A stretch of 64,000 bases of DNA from Clostridium ljungdahlii (GCF_001636845.1 NZ_LITT01000011.1:62001-126000), one strand, 5' to 3'; shown: positions 24,619 through 34,241, counted from the first letter of the stretch. Numbers and translations: made by a program. Notes: generated from the sequence alone by a model not told the origin.

Positions 24619-25578
24619 ATGAACAAAAAAAGTATTGAGGATAAATTTTCTGTGAATATGGATGCTTATCTTAATGGAATACAAAATGTTGATGAATCAA
24701 ACAGTGAAGAATTCAATGAGCTTTTAGAAATCGGTAAAACTTTAGCAAATAGAGATTTCAGTGAAAATAGTAATAAAGAAGCTGTTTTTAATAAAACGTT
24801 AAAAAATGTAAATAAGTATAAAGGAGATAATGTTATGAAAAAATCAAATAAAATAAAAAAGACAGCTGCTGCAGCAGCAGTATTTTTAGTAGTAGGTGGT
24901 GTGTTTACCCAGACTTCTTTTGCTAAAGGTTTAGCAGAAAAAGTAATAAATAGAATATCCCTTGGTCATATAACAGCGGAACAAATACAAGAACCTTCGC
25001 AAATGGTAATTCGAACTAATTTAAAAGGCAAAATTTTTGATAAAAATAAAAATCCTGTAACAGTAGTTACGAAAAATACAGGGAAATTATATACAAAATC
25101 AGGTGAAGAAATTGCTACTATTTTAAATGGAAAGATAGTAACAGTAACTGAGGCAAAAGCTGAAGATGAAAAAATTCAGAACAATATGTTAATAGTTAAA
25201 AATTCTAGCAGCTTAAATAGATATACTTGTTTTAATGTTAAGTTGCCTTCCTATTTACCAGAAGGTTATAAATTTGATAGAGCAGAATTTTATAAAGGTA
25301 ACGATGGAAGCGTAAGTAAAGAATATATTGATTTATATTTTACTAATGCAAAAACAGAAAAGTATATTTCCATGCAGCAAAGATTTGCTAGCAAAGAAAA
25401 TAAATATGAAGATGGAACAGATGGAAAAATTGAAAAAGTAAAAGTTAATGGAAAAGACGCAATATTGTGTGATAACAGAAACATGAACTGGGAGAATAAT
25501 GGGGTACTTTATAGCTTATCAGGTAGAGGAGCATTTGGAAAAGCTGAATTAATAAAAATTGCAGATTCTATTAAATAA
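24619..25578 (+). CDS. Probable anti-sigma factor with DUF4367 domain
   Basis: 319 residues. A cytoplasmic N-terminus (about 1-80, with VNMDAYLNGIQNVDESNSEEFNELLEIGKTLANRDF) precedes one membrane helix (about 85-105, TAAAAAVFLVVGGVFTQTSFA). The extracellular part ends in a DUF4367 domain (about 205-319: LPSYLPEGYKFDRAEFYK..., KVNGKDAILCDNRNMNWENNGVLYSLSGRGAFGKAELIKIADSI). This layout is typical of membrane anti-sigma factors encoded directly after an ECF sigma gene in clostridia. It begins 3 bases after the sigma stop codon. It would hold the sigma factor inactive until an envelope signal; the signal is not known. Confidence 0.8.
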   Translation: MNKKSIEDKFSVNMDAYLNGIQNVDESNSEEFNELLEIGKTLANRDFSENSNKEAVFNKTLKNVNKYKGDNVMKKSNKIKKTAAAAAVFLVVGGVFTQTSFAKGLAEKVINRISLGHITAEQIQEPSQMVIRTNLKGKIFDKNKNPVTVVTKNTGKLYTKSGEEIATILNGKIVTVTEAKAEDEKIQNNMLIVKNSSSLNRYTCFNVKLPSYLPEGYKFDRAEFYKGNDGSVSKEYIDLYFTNAKTEKYISMQQRFASKENKYEDGTDGKIEKVKVNGKDAILCDNRNMNWENNGVLYSLSGRGAFGKAELIKIADSIK

Positions 25579-25644
25579 ACAAAATGCTTGGCATCAAATG
25601 AAGTTATGGCTTACAGCCAGTGGATAAACAGGTTTTATGAGAAT

Positions 25645-25714
25645 AAGCATAATACTGAGAAAAAGTGAATGTTTTCACTGAAGTAGTTCAGTATTATGCT
25701 TATAATATTTTTTA
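25645..25714 (+). terminator. Terminator after the anti-sigma gene
   Basis: A 14-bp stem (AAGCATAATACTGA / TCAGTATTATGCTT) encloses a smaller hairpin (AGTGAA/TTCACT) and is followed by an A/T-rich tract with six T. A similar palindrome ends the next gene. Confidence 0.75.
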
Positions 25715-25821
25715 ATAGGATAATAAGAATCAAGCTTTAAGCTAATTATAACATTTTTAATTGAACTTTTTTTGTATAAGATGTGTCTTACATAGTAGAG
25801 TTAACAAAATAATTAAAAGTT

Positions 25822-26517
25822 GTGGGGGCATATAAATTCAAAAAGTTAGTTATAATACCGTTATTGTTGATAGCTGCAGTAATAGCTTACTCAGTATGTA
25901 ATTTAAGTCAAGCTAAAAATGATCGTATATATTCAAATAATCAAAATTCAAATGAATTTTTAATTTTGGTAAATAAAAATCATCCTCTATCATCAAGCTA
26001 TATACCTGAAAATTTAACAATACCTAATGTGGAATTTTCACCAAGTGCATCTCATGAAGAAAAGATGATGCAAGGTGAAGCAGCTGAGCAGTTGGAAAAT
26101 TTATTCAAGTATGCTCATAAAAAGGATATGAATTTATATGGTGTATCAGCTTATAGATCTTATAAGTCACAAAAACAAGTATATGATGAAAGAGTTCGAC
26201 GGGTAGGCAAAAAGCAAGCTGATGAATATGTAGCATATTCTGGTACAAGTGAACATCAAACAGGTCTTGCCATAGATGTTACCAATGAAGATGGTGCTCA
26301 AGGTAGGTTAATGGTAGATTTCGGACAAACTAAGGAAGGTAAATGGTTAAGGCGTAATGCACATAATTTTGGATTTATTTTGAGATACCCAAAAGAAAAA
26401 GAGTCTATAACAGGTTATAGCTATGAATCCTGGCATATTCGTTATGTTGGAGTAAAAGCAGCAAAAGAAATATATTATAAGAATATAGTGCTGGAGGAGT
26501 ACTTAGGTGAAAAATAA
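25822..26517 (+). CDS. D-alanyl-D-alanine carboxypeptidase, VanY type
   Basis: About 231 residues. An N-terminal membrane anchor (LVIIPLLLIAAVIAYSVCNL) leads to a VanY/M15B domain (about 90-225). Visible motifs are VSAYRSYKSQKQVYDERV, SEHQTGLAIDV with the zinc His and Asp, and ESWHIRYVG with the catalytic region Glu and zinc His. It trims the terminal D-Ala from peptidoglycan stem peptides. The start is uncertain: GTG 25822 is the only ordinary start codon before the anchor, but it has no good ribosome site, while GGGGG lies just after it. The gene stands alone between two hairpins. Confidence 0.9.
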   Translation: MGAYKFKKLVIIPLLLIAAVIAYSVCNLSQAKNDRIYSNNQNSNEFLILVNKNHPLSSSYIPENLTIPNVEFSPSASHEEKMMQGEAAEQLENLFKYAHKKDMNLYGVSAYRSYKSQKQVYDERVRRVGKKQADEYVAYSGTSEHQTGLAIDVTNEDGAQGRLMVDFGQTKEGKWLRRNAHNFGFILRYPKEKESITGYSYESWHIRYVGVKAAKEIYYKNIVLEEYLGEK

Positions 26518-26611
26518 ATCTGATATAATTGATGAATTTAGCAAATAATTATTTTAATCAGTAGGTTATCAATAAAAATTGTATTATTTGTTAAATAAAT
26601 GGATTTGTAAA

Positions 26612-26651
26612 CCTAAGCATAATGCTGTAAAATTACAGTGTTATGCTTAGG
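26612..26651 (+). terminator. Hairpin terminator after the VanY-like gene
   Basis: CCTAAGCATAATGCTGTA pairs with TACAGTGTTATGCTTAGG around AAAT. It is very stable, but the following T-tract is weak. The AAGCATAAT arm is shared with the hairpin at 25645. Confidence 0.7.
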
Positions 26652-26943
26652 ATATTGCTTTCAAATAAAAGGTAGACACAAAAATTGGAATAATGTAAAA
26701 TAAAGAAGAGAAGTTTTCCTGAGATGTGTTGTAAAAATGATGTGTACTAATGATTTTGAACTGAATGAATAGTTAATATCCGTTCTTTTAGTTTATTTAT
26801 TTTTTTAGTTTTATCACGTAATAATTGTTTTAACTATGAGTTTTATTACACAAAATATAATGTAGTCTTTATCTATATAAGTTAATTAATATTAAAGACT
26901 ATAAAGCCTTAATTTTTAAATTTTTATTGTAATTATAGAAGGG
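26652..26943. other. Intergenic, nothing recognised
   Basis: About 290 A+T-rich bases between the VanY hairpin and the L,D-transpeptidase gene. I see no reading frame with a ribosome site and no clear promoter or repeat. Confidence 0.4.
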
Positions 26944-26952
26944 ATGGGTATT

Positions 26953-28365
26953 ATGGAAAATGATGCAGAAAAGGAAAATGAGAAGGAGGGAAAAAATAAG
27001 CGCAATAAAATTATCAAAGGTACTATCATTTCTATTTGCATTTTACTTATTATATATTTTGGGATGGCAGCATACTTCACAAAACACTTTTATTTTGGAT
27101 CTGAAATTAATGGTGTGAATGTTTCAGGTAAAACTGCAGAGCAATTAAATACGGAATTGACATCTCAAATAAAATTATATAAGTTAAATTTAAAAGAGCG
27201 AGGTAGTAAAAGCGAACAAATTAGTGGATCTGACATTAAGTTAAAGTATAATTCAGATGATGAGTTTAGGAATCTTAAGAATAAGCAAGGTGCCTATAAA
27301 TGGATTATAGCATTTTTAGATACAAATGATACTAAAATGACAGCTGCAGTTTCATATGATAAGCAGCTATTGGAAGAGAAAATAAATAACCTCTCTTGTC
27401 TTGATAGTAAAAATGTAATTGAACCTAAAAATCCTAGCTTTAAATACTCAGATAAAGGTTATACTATTGTAAATGAGGTATATGGAAGTAAAGTAGATAA
27501 AACTGCACTATATAATAATGTAATAAAGGCAATATCTAAAGGTGAAACTACGCTGGATTTAGAAGCAATGAATTGTTATTTAAATCCAAAGTATACTGTA
27601 AAGTCGGTAAAAACTACCCAAATTAGAGATCTCCTTAATAAGTATGTATCTTCTAAAATTATCTATACATTTGGAGATAAAAAAGAAACTATAGATGGTT
27701 CTAAGATAAATAATTGGCTTACAGTTAATGATAATTTCGAAGTTGAATTTGACAAAGATAAAATAAAAAAGTATATGCTTGAGCTTTCAAAAACTTACGA
27801 TACAATTGGAAAGACAAGAAGTTTTGTTACAACTTCAGGAAGAACAATAAGTGTTGGCGGCGGTGATTATGGCTGGGACATTGATTCTTCTAAGGAAACA
27901 GAAAATTTGATTACCTACATTAAACAAGGTGGAACTGTAAAAAAAGAACCAGCATATAGTCAAACTGCAGCATCTCGTGGAGCTAATGACATAGGAAATA
28001 CCTATGTAGAAATAGATTTGAGCGATCAACATTTATGGTTTTATAAAAATGGTTCACTAGTAGTACAAGGGGATGTTGTTACAGGTAATGTAAGTCAGGG
28101 ACATCCAACACCAGAAGGTGTTTATTGGGTAAAATATAAAGAAAGACATGCCACATTAAAGGGTGAAGGATACAGTTCACCAGTGGATTTTTGGATGCCA
28201 TTTAATGGAGGAATTGGAATTCACGATGCAAGCTGGAGAAGTTCATTTGGTGGAAATATATATATGTCAGATGGTTCACATGGTTGTGTAAACTCACCAT
28301 ATTATTTGGCAAGTACAATATACCAAAATATTGATAAAGGTACTCCAGTTGTTTGTTATTATTAG
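26953..28365 (+). CDS. L,D-transpeptidase (YkuD) with PG-binding domains
   Basis: About 470 residues. A cytoplasmic charged N-terminus and one membrane helix (IISICILLIIYFGMAAYF) precede two peptidoglycan-binding-type-4 modules (about 60-330: FYFGSEINGVNVSGKTAEQL..., TTSGRTISVGGGDYGWDID). A YkuD catalytic domain follows (about 345-473: YVEIDLSDQHLWFYKNGSLVVQGDVVTGN, GIGIHDASWRSSFGG, DGSHGCVNS). The HGCVN motif holds the catalytic Cys. Such enzymes make 3-3 crosslinks in peptidoglycan or attach proteins. ATG 26953 is preferred over 26944 because AAGGGA lies 8 bases before it. Confidence 0.95.
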   Translation: MENDAEKENEKEGKNKRNKIIKGTIISICILLIIYFGMAAYFTKHFYFGSEINGVNVSGKTAEQLNTELTSQIKLYKLNLKERGSKSEQISGSDIKLKYNSDDEFRNLKNKQGAYKWIIAFLDTNDTKMTAAVSYDKQLLEEKINNLSCLDSKNVIEPKNPSFKYSDKGYTIVNEVYGSKVDKTALYNNVIKAISKGETTLDLEAMNCYLNPKYTVKSVKTTQIRDLLNKYVSSKIIYTFGDKKETIDGSKINNWLTVNDNFEVEFDKDKIKKYMLELSKTYDTIGKTRSFVTTSGRTISVGGGDYGWDIDSSKETENLITYIKQGGTVKKEPAYSQTAASRGANDIGNTYVEIDLSDQHLWFYKNGSLVVQGDVVTGNVSQGHPTPEGVYWVKYKERHATLKGEGYSSPVDFWMPFNGGIGIHDASWRSSFGGNIYMSDGSHGCVNSPYYLASTIYQNIDKGTPVVCYY

Positions 28366-28440
28366 TATAATACTATACGATTTTCGGAATATGTGTGATT
28401 AAATAGTAATCTATATGATTAACATAGGATGAATTAATTG

Positions 28441-28480
28441 AAAAGGTGATAGCTCAAAAAATTATCACCTTTTTTAATTT
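28441..28480 (+). terminator. Terminator of the L,D-transpeptidase gene
   Basis: AAAAGGTGATA pairs with TATCACCTTTT across an 11-base loop and is followed by a long T-rich run. Confidence 0.92.
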
Positions 28481-28547
28481 TTTGATATAATGTAGTTAAA
28501 GAAATTTTGCTGTATTTTATTAAAATAAGCAGTATATAATGATATAT

Positions 28548-28698
28548 CACATTTATCCGATTGCTACCATTGCTAACACCCCCATATTCTATCAAGGTGG
28601 GGGATAAGCACTGCTACGCACCTGGATAAGTTCTTCTAAGGTTCAGCTGGAGGAAAGCCATCCTTATAAGCAAACTCCATCTGAACCTAAGAATCACT
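28548..28698 (+). repeat. Dispersed structured repeat, copy A
   Basis: CACATTTATCCGATTGCTACC through GTGGGGGATAAGCACTGC and TACGCACCTGGATAA is shared with copy B at 34327-34463, which lies in the opposite direction. Copy A lacks about 54 bases in the middle that copy B has. It alone continues into a hairpin (AGGTTCAG-CTGGAG pairing CTCCA-CTGAACCT, 28639-28690). The sequence is GC-rich, carries no reading frame and resembles the right ends of IS200/IS605-type elements, which is a memory-based impression only. Confidence 0.75.
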
Positions 28699-28783
28699 TG
28701 ATATTAAAATATAAAGCCAATAATATTTTAATGTCAATAAATTGAGCGGAATTGTAGAATTATATTACATATGGGGGTATAGT

Positions 28784-30970
28784 ATGCTTGTATCAATAAG
28801 AAAAAAAATCTACTCAATTTTTAATAAAGACAATAAGCTGTGGAAATACGAAAGTATAAGAATATGTTTAATATTTTTAGGTATTAGTTTACCTTGGGTT
28901 TACTTTTCTGATAGAATTGCGATTAAATTTGCTAGTGACGATAATATGTTCTTAGCTATAAGCACATACAAGGGATGTGTATATGTTGTTGTAACTTCAT
29001 TTATTTTATATTTATTAATAAGCAATCTTTTAAAAAAGATTGCTTTAGTAGAAAAGAAACTTAATGAAAGCTATAAAGAATTATCATTAGTTAATGAAGA
29101 ACTTAAAATGTATGTGAAACAATTGGCTAATTCGAAGAAAGAATTAAGAATGCAATATGATAAAATTAGTAAAAGTGAAAATAAGCTGAGTAAAAGTGAA
29201 GAAAAAAACAGAGCTATTATAAAGGCGTTACCTGATACGCTATTTGTAGTTGACAATAAGGGGTATTTAATAGACTGTATGTCAAGTGATGAAAAATATG
29301 TGCTCATGCCAAAAAAAGATTTTATAGGAAAAAATATCTTGGAAGTTTTACCTAAAAAGATATCAGAAAAAGTCTATGAAAAAATGCAGGTAGTGCTTAA
29401 TAAGGGGATATTGGATAGCTTTGAATATAAAGTGTGGATTCGTAATAAAGAATATTACTTTGAAATTAGAATGGTAAAAAATAATGAAAAAGAAGTACTT
29501 GCCATATCGAGAAATGTTACTGATGAAAGACAAAATGAAATGGAATTGAAATTAAGTGAAGCTACTTTTAGAAATCTCTTTGAAAATTCATCGGACGCTA
29601 TACTCATAATTTCAGATGGCAATATAGTTGATTGCAATCTAGCTATGATTAAAGCATTAGGATACGATTCAAAAACATTTATACTAGGTAAGAATCCACT
29701 TGAGTTTTATCCTGAAAAACAGCCAGATGGAGAAATAACCAGAGAAAAAGTTATTAGAATGCGTAAAAATACTATAGAAAATGGAAAATGTAAATTTGAA
29801 TGGTGGTATAAAAAGGCCGATGGAAATGTGTTACCAGTAGAGGTTATGTTAACAACTATTTTTCTTAATGGAAAGAAAGTCTTTCATTCCTTATGGAGGG
29901 ATATTAGAGATAGAAAGGAAATGGAACTTAAATTGGAATATTTGAGTTACCGTGATCAATTAACAGGTTTGTATAATAGAAGGTTTTTTGAAGCAAAATT
30001 AAATAGACTGGATGTGGAGAGAATTTTACCACTTACAATTGTTATGGGAGATGTGAATGGCTTAAAACTTGTGAATGATTCTCTTGGCCATGTTATGGGG
30101 GATAAACTCCTTAAAAAAGTGGCAGAAGTCATAAAAAAGGGATGTCGAAAGGATGACATTACTGCTAGATGGGGAGGGGATGAATTTGTAATTTTATTAC
30201 CTAAAACAGATGCTTTTCAAACAGAACAAATTCTTAAACGTATTAAATCCATAGCAGCAAAAGAAAAGATAGGCGCCATTGACATATCTATTTCCTTTGG
30301 ATACGAAACTAAGAAGAGTAGAAAAGTAAAAATCCAAGAAACTTTCAAAAAAGCTGAAAATTACATGTACAAGAAGAAGCTTTTTGAAGGGCCTAATATG
30401 ATAGGGAAAACCATAAGTGCTATAATTACTGCACTTCATGAAAAAAATAAAAGAGAAGAAGAACATTCTCATAGAGTTTCAATATTATGCAAAGATATGG
30501 GTGAGGCTCTCGGTTTACTTGGACATGAAATTAAGGAATTGAAAACTGTTGGACTGCTTCATGACATAGGAAAAGTAGCTATAGAGGAAAATATACTTAA
30601 TAAGCCTGGAAAACTTACAGATGAAGAATGGCAGGAAATAAAAAGGCATCCGGAAATAGGATATAGAATACTTAATACAGTAGATGATATGTCAGAAATA
30701 GCAGACTATGTATTGGCTCATCATGAGAGGTGGGATGGAAAGGGATATCCAAAGGGTCTAAAGGAAAAAGAAATACCACTTCAATCTAGGATTATAGCTA
30801 TAGCAGATTCTTATGACGCTATGACCAGCGAAAGAAGTTATCGAAGTCCTTTGTCAGAAGAAATTGCTATAGGAGAACTAAAGCTTAATGCAGGTACTCA
30901 GTTTGATCCAGAACTTACAAGTGTATTTATTGAAAAGGTATTAGATAAACTGCATTGTAAAAAGGCATAA
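28784..30970 (+). CDS. Membrane PAS-GGDEF-HD-GYP cyclic-di-GMP protein
   Basis: About 728 residues: two membrane helices (about 20-85), a coiled coil (85-150), two PAS domains (about 155-260 and 270-395), a GGDEF domain (about 400-560) and an HD-GYP domain (about 575-725). The diguanylate cyclase site is intact (RWGGDEF), with RKDD five residues before it as a product-inhibition site. The phosphodiesterase site is also intact (LLHDIGK, HHERWDGKGYP, ADSYDAMTSERSYR). The protein could thus make and destroy cyclic-di-GMP, depending on PAS signals. ATG 28784 is chosen because GGGGG lies 6 bases before it. No target is evident nearby. Confidence 0.93.
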   Translation: MLVSIRKKIYSIFNKDNKLWKYESIRICLIFLGISLPWVYFSDRIAIKFASDDNMFLAISTYKGCVYVVVTSFILYLLISNLLKKIALVEKKLNESYKELSLVNEELKMYVKQLANSKKELRMQYDKISKSENKLSKSEEKNRAIIKALPDTLFVVDNKGYLIDCMSSDEKYVLMPKKDFIGKNILEVLPKKISEKVYEKMQVVLNKGILDSFEYKVWIRNKEYYFEIRMVKNNEKEVLAISRNVTDERQNEMELKLSEATFRNLFENSSDAILIISDGNIVDCNLAMIKALGYDSKTFILGKNPLEFYPEKQPDGEITREKVIRMRKNTIENGKCKFEWWYKKADGNVLPVEVMLTTIFLNGKKVFHSLWRDIRDRKEMELKLEYLSYRDQLTGLYNRRFFEAKLNRLDVERILPLTIVMGDVNGLKLVNDSLGHVMGDKLLKKVAEVIKKGCRKDDITARWGGDEFVILLPKTDAFQTEQILKRIKSIAAKEKIGAIDISISFGYETKKSRKVKIQETFKKAENYMYKKKLFEGPNMIGKTISAIITALHEKNKREEEHSHRVSILCKDMGEALGLLGHEIKELKTVGLLHDIGKVAIEENILNKPGKLTDEEWQEIKRHPEIGYRILNTVDDMSEIADYVLAHHERWDGKGYPKGLKEKEIPLQSRIIAIADSYDAMTSERSYRSPLSEEIAIGELKLNAGTQFDPELTSVFIEKVLDKLHCKKA

Positions 30971-31014
30971 TACTAGGAACAAATTAAAAATGATTTGCAA
31001 AAGAAGGTGTGACA

Positions 31015-31860
31015 ATGAAAAAGGTTGTAATTTGGGGTGTAGGACAAGGTGGACAAATGATGAAAAATCTCTTAAGCCCAGATATGAAAATTGTGGCGTA
31101 TTGTGACAATAATAAAAAAATGCAAGGAACTAAGATTGACAGTGTACCTGTTGTTAATGAGCAGCAGCTTTTGGATATAGAACCAGACTATGTTTATGTA
31201 GCAATTTTAAACAAAGATGCCTGCAGGGAAGTAAAGTTACAAATTGAAGCATTAGGACTCAAATGCAGTATTATTAGTATTACTGAATATCGACAGCAGT
31301 TAGATATTCGTCTTGCAGTTTTAAAATTGATTGCTAGAGAGGTGGAGCAGAGAAATATTCAAGGAGATGTAGCAGAATTAGGAGTATATCAAGGCAAATT
31401 TGCAGCTGAGATAAACGCTTTATTTCCAAAGAGAAATATATATTTATTTGATACTTTTGAAGGATTTGATGGGCGTGACATAGAAATTGAAAAGAGAAAT
31501 GAATTTTCCCACAGTGAAATTGGGAAATTTAATGATACCAGTATAGACGTGGTATCCAGTAGGCTGCCTTATAAAGAACAGGCTATATTTAAGAAGGGAT
31601 ACTTCCCTGATACTGCCCATGGAATAGACGTAAATTTTGCAGTGGTTAGCTTAGATGCAGATTTGTATCAGCCAATATATGAAGGATTAAAATTTTTTTA
31701 TCCCCGTATGAGTATAGGAGGATATATGATTATGCATGACTATAATAACACTCAATTTTCTGGAGTAAGGGAGGCGGTACAACAGTTTTGCAGAGAAGAA
31801 AATGTATTTGTAGTTCCAATATGCGATTTACATGGAACTGCTGTAATAGTTAAACAGTAG
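31015..31860 (+). CDS. TylF/MycF-like methyltransferase with N-terminal nucleotide-binding domain
   Basis: 281 residues. Residues 1-100 form a Rossmann-like domain resembling the N-terminus of PglD-type and CoA-binding proteins (VVIWGVGQGGQMMKNLL, IVAYCDNNKKMQGTKIDSVPVV). Residues 110-280 are a TylF-type SAM-dependent O-methyltransferase (GDVAELGVYQGKFAAEINALFP, YLFDTFEGFDGRD, VVSLDADLYQPIYEGLKFFYPRM, GGYMIMHDYNN with metal ligands). This combination is found in polysaccharide and glycan loci; the substrate is unknown. It follows the cyclic-di-GMP gene by 45 bases and may share its transcript. ATG 31015 lies behind GAAGGTG. Confidence 0.85.
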   Translation: MKKVVIWGVGQGGQMMKNLLSPDMKIVAYCDNNKKMQGTKIDSVPVVNEQQLLDIEPDYVYVAILNKDACREVKLQIEALGLKCSIISITEYRQQLDIRLAVLKLIAREVEQRNIQGDVAELGVYQGKFAAEINALFPKRNIYLFDTFEGFDGRDIEIEKRNEFSHSEIGKFNDTSIDVVSSRLPYKEQAIFKKGYFPDTAHGIDVNFAVVSLDADLYQPIYEGLKFFYPRMSIGGYMIMHDYNNTQFSGVREAVQQFCREENVFVVPICDLHGTAVIVKQ

Positions 31861-31950
31861 ATATGCACAAACATTATATAGAGTTCCTAAGTAAAAATAA
31901 CCGTATACTCCGGATATTTTTTACAAACACAAGCCCGGTTAAATATTTTG

Positions 31951-32056
31951 ATAAGCCTAAGTGAAAAATCTTAAAAAATCTAAGAACTTTTGAAAACTCG
32001 TACCTCAAACAATCCAAAAGTCCTAAGATTTTTACGAATTTTTCACTAAGCCTTAT
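31951..32056. repeat. 106-base imperfect palindrome
   Basis: ATAAGCCTAAGTGAAAAATC... pairs with ...GAATTTTTCACTAAGCCTTAT. The match extends inwards through TAAGAACTTTTG / CAAAAGTCCTA to a loop near 31995-32013. The arms are about 43 bases with a few mismatches. It carries no gene. It lies between convergent genes, so it could terminate both; its length suggests a small mobile (MITE-like) hairpin instead. The rest of the 31861-32230 gap shows nothing recognisable. Confidence 0.75.
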
Positions 32057-32230
32057 ATGCAAAACATTTAAATGTGCTTGTTTATTGTAAAAATATTTCT
32101 ACGTATACGATTATTTTTAAGCTAGAAAATCTATATACGGCTTTTTCTAATTAAAACTTGAACTCATACGCAAAAATATCATGACAAAGTTTTGGCAGAT
32201 AAAGTTAAAATCACTTTAAAAAGTAGCTGT

Positions 32231-33460
32231 CTAATATGCAAAATTGCCATTTATAAATACGGGGATTTCTCTTCCGTCTTCTGTAACTCCTGTTATATCT
32301 AGATCCTCTGTTCCAACCATAAAGTCAACATGCTCTAGAGAAGAATTTATACCTGCGTTTTTTAAATCTTCTTTACTCATATTTTGACTATCTTCTAAAC
32401 AGGTAGGGTAACCTTCACCTATAGCTAAATGGCAGGATGCATTCTCATCAAAAAGTGTGTTGTAAAATAATATATTTGAATTGGAAATAGGTGAATTAAA
32501 AGGTACTAATGCAACTTCACCCAGGTAATGAGAACCTTCATCTGTTTCAATAAGATTTTTTAGTGTTTCATAACCTTTTTCACAGGTAAAGCTTATAATT
32601 TTACCACCCTTAAAAGTTAGAGAGAACTTTTCTATAAGATTGCCATTGTAATTTAAAGGTTTTGAACTTACAACTTTTCCATTTACACCCCATTTTAATG
32701 GAAAAGTGTACACTTCTTCTGTAGGCATATTTGCCATGAATTCTATACCTTCAGGTGTAGATGATGAACCACCAAGCCATATGTGATCTTTTGAAAGTTC
32801 AATCTTTAAATCAGTACCTAGTGAATTTTTGTATATGAGATATTTAAATTTATTTTTATTGAGAAAATCCATACTTTTTTTAAGATTTGTTTTATGGGTA
32901 TCCCATGCCTTTATAGGATTTGGTCCATCTGCCCTTACAGTCTTAAATATAGTATCCCACAGTTTTTCAACTGCTTTTTCTTCGGAAAGGTCTCCAAAAA
33001 CTTTTTTTGCCCAGGATTTAGTTGGAACTGATACAACACACCAGGAATTTTTATCTGTCATAATCCTTTCTCTATATTCAGAAAGTGCAATATTTTGGGC
33101 TTTGCTTGCTCGCATTAATCTTTTTGGATTTACATCTTTCATAAGTTCTGGATCTTGGGCATAAATACTTAAGAATGCAGCTCCAGATTTAGCATAGGAT
33201 GTATATAATTCTTTTTTCCAATTTGGAAACTCATCAAAAATTTCGTCTTTTCCATTTAAATATTTAATTTTTGTTGAAAGTTCATCACTCCAATTTATTA
33301 TTACATCCCGTGCACCTTGTTTGTAGGCAGCTTCAGAAATTAATCTGGTAAATTCAGCACATTCTATTGGTGAATTTATAACTAATATTTGATTGTCTTG
33401 TATATTAAGACCTGATTTTACAACTATTTTTGAATAATTTTCTAAATAATTTTTATTCAT
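32231..33460 (-). CDS. M29-family aminopeptidase
   Basis: About 409 residues from ATG 33460, which has AAAGGAG 8 bases upstream; an in-frame ATG at 33499 overlaps the deoR-type gene and has no ribosome site. Family features are NYSKIVVKSGLNIQDNQILVINSPIECAEFTRLI at the start, DEGSHYLGEVALVPFNSPIS, LFDENASCHLAIGEGYP and HVDFMVGTEDLDITGVTEDGREIPVF near the end, with the Glu, His, Tyr and Asp residues of the metal site. M29 enzymes are cytoplasmic, metal-dependent and take N-terminal residues from peptides. A DeoR-type regulator is encoded just upstream. Confidence 0.94.
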   Translation of the reverse strand: MNKNYLENYSKIVVKSGLNIQDNQILVINSPIECAEFTRLISEAAYKQGARDVIINWSDELSTKIKYLNGKDEIFDEFPNWKKELYTSYAKSGAAFLSIYAQDPELMKDVNPKRLMRASKAQNIALSEYRERIMTDKNSWCVVSVPTKSWAKKVFGDLSEEKAVEKLWDTIFKTVRADGPNPIKAWDTHKTNLKKSMDFLNKNKFKYLIYKNSLGTDLKIELSKDHIWLGGSSSTPEGIEFMANMPTEEVYTFPLKWGVNGKVVSSKPLNYNGNLIEKFSLTFKGGKIISFTCEKGYETLKNLIETDEGSHYLGEVALVPFNSPISNSNILFYNTLFDENASCHLAIGEGYPTCLEDSQNMSKEDLKNAGINSSLEHVDFMVGTEDLDITGVTEDGREIPVFINGNFAY

Positions 33461-33479
33461 ATCTATATCTCCTTTATCT

Positions 33480-34241
33480 TCATAATTGTTCTGAAACAAT
33501 TAATTCTATAGAACTTTTTTCAATTAATTGGTTATACGCTTCAGGTGGAAATTTATCTGTTATTAAGTAATCTATATCATCTAGATTACAGTAAGTTACT
33601 AGAGAACAAATATCAAATTTTGAATAATCTGCAAGTATAAATACTTCACTGCTTTTTTTTACTGCAATTTTTTTAATTTCACTTTCAAGTGGGGAAGAAT
33701 TTGTAACCCCATTAGTTAAGGATATTCCTGTGGTATTCATAAAAGCTTTATTTATATTATAATTTTTAAGCAGGTTTAAAGAATCTATTCCTGAAAAAGA
33801 ATTTGTTTCTCGATTTAATGTTCCTCCAGTTGAAATTATGTTCAAGTTAGTATATTTTAAGCAGTTTATGATAAAGTTTGGATTATTTGTTACTATAGTA
33901 AGGTTATTTTTATCCTTTAAAAAATCTCCCATATTTAAAGTTGTTGTACCTGAATCTATAAATATTATATCTCCATCTTTAACGAAACGTGAAGCAGCTT
34001 TTGCTATTAAATCCTTAGTGTAGGTATTTTTTATTTGATTTTCATTAAATGGCGATAACAGTTTAGAATTTGATGCAACACTCCCGTATACTTTTTTTAT
34101 GTTTCCTCTTTTAATTAGTTCCTGTATGTCTCCACGTATAGTGTTTTTTGATACATTAAAAACATCAGTTAAGGTATCTAAGGTTACAGTATTTTTATTT
34201 AACACATATTCCTCTATCTGGTTTATTCTCTTTGATTTCAT
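33480..34241 (-). CDS. DeoR/GlpR-family transcriptional regulator
   Basis: 253 residues. An N-terminal DeoR helix-turn-helix (RINQIEEYVLNKNTVTLDTLTDVFNVSKNTIRGDIQELIKRG) precedes a sugar-phosphate sensor domain (DGDIIFIDSGTTTLNMG, LTIVTNNPNF, ISTGGTLNRETNSFSG, FILADYSKFD). The typical ligand is a phosphorylated sugar. It ends 20 bases before the aminopeptidase start and probably shares its transcript, an unusual pairing because no sugar genes are present. The target is unknown. Confidence 0.92.
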   Translation of the reverse strand: MKSKRINQIEEYVLNKNTVTLDTLTDVFNVSKNTIRGDIQELIKRGNIKKVYGSVASNSKLLSPFNENQIKNTYTKDLIAKAASRFVKDGDIIFIDSGTTTLNMGDFLKDKNNLTIVTNNPNFIINCLKYTNLNIISTGGTLNRETNSFSGIDSLNLLKNYNINKAFMNTTGISLTNGVTNSSPLESEIKKIAVKKSSEVFILADYSKFDICSLVTYCNLDDIDYLITDKFPPEAYNQLIEKSSIELIVSEQL

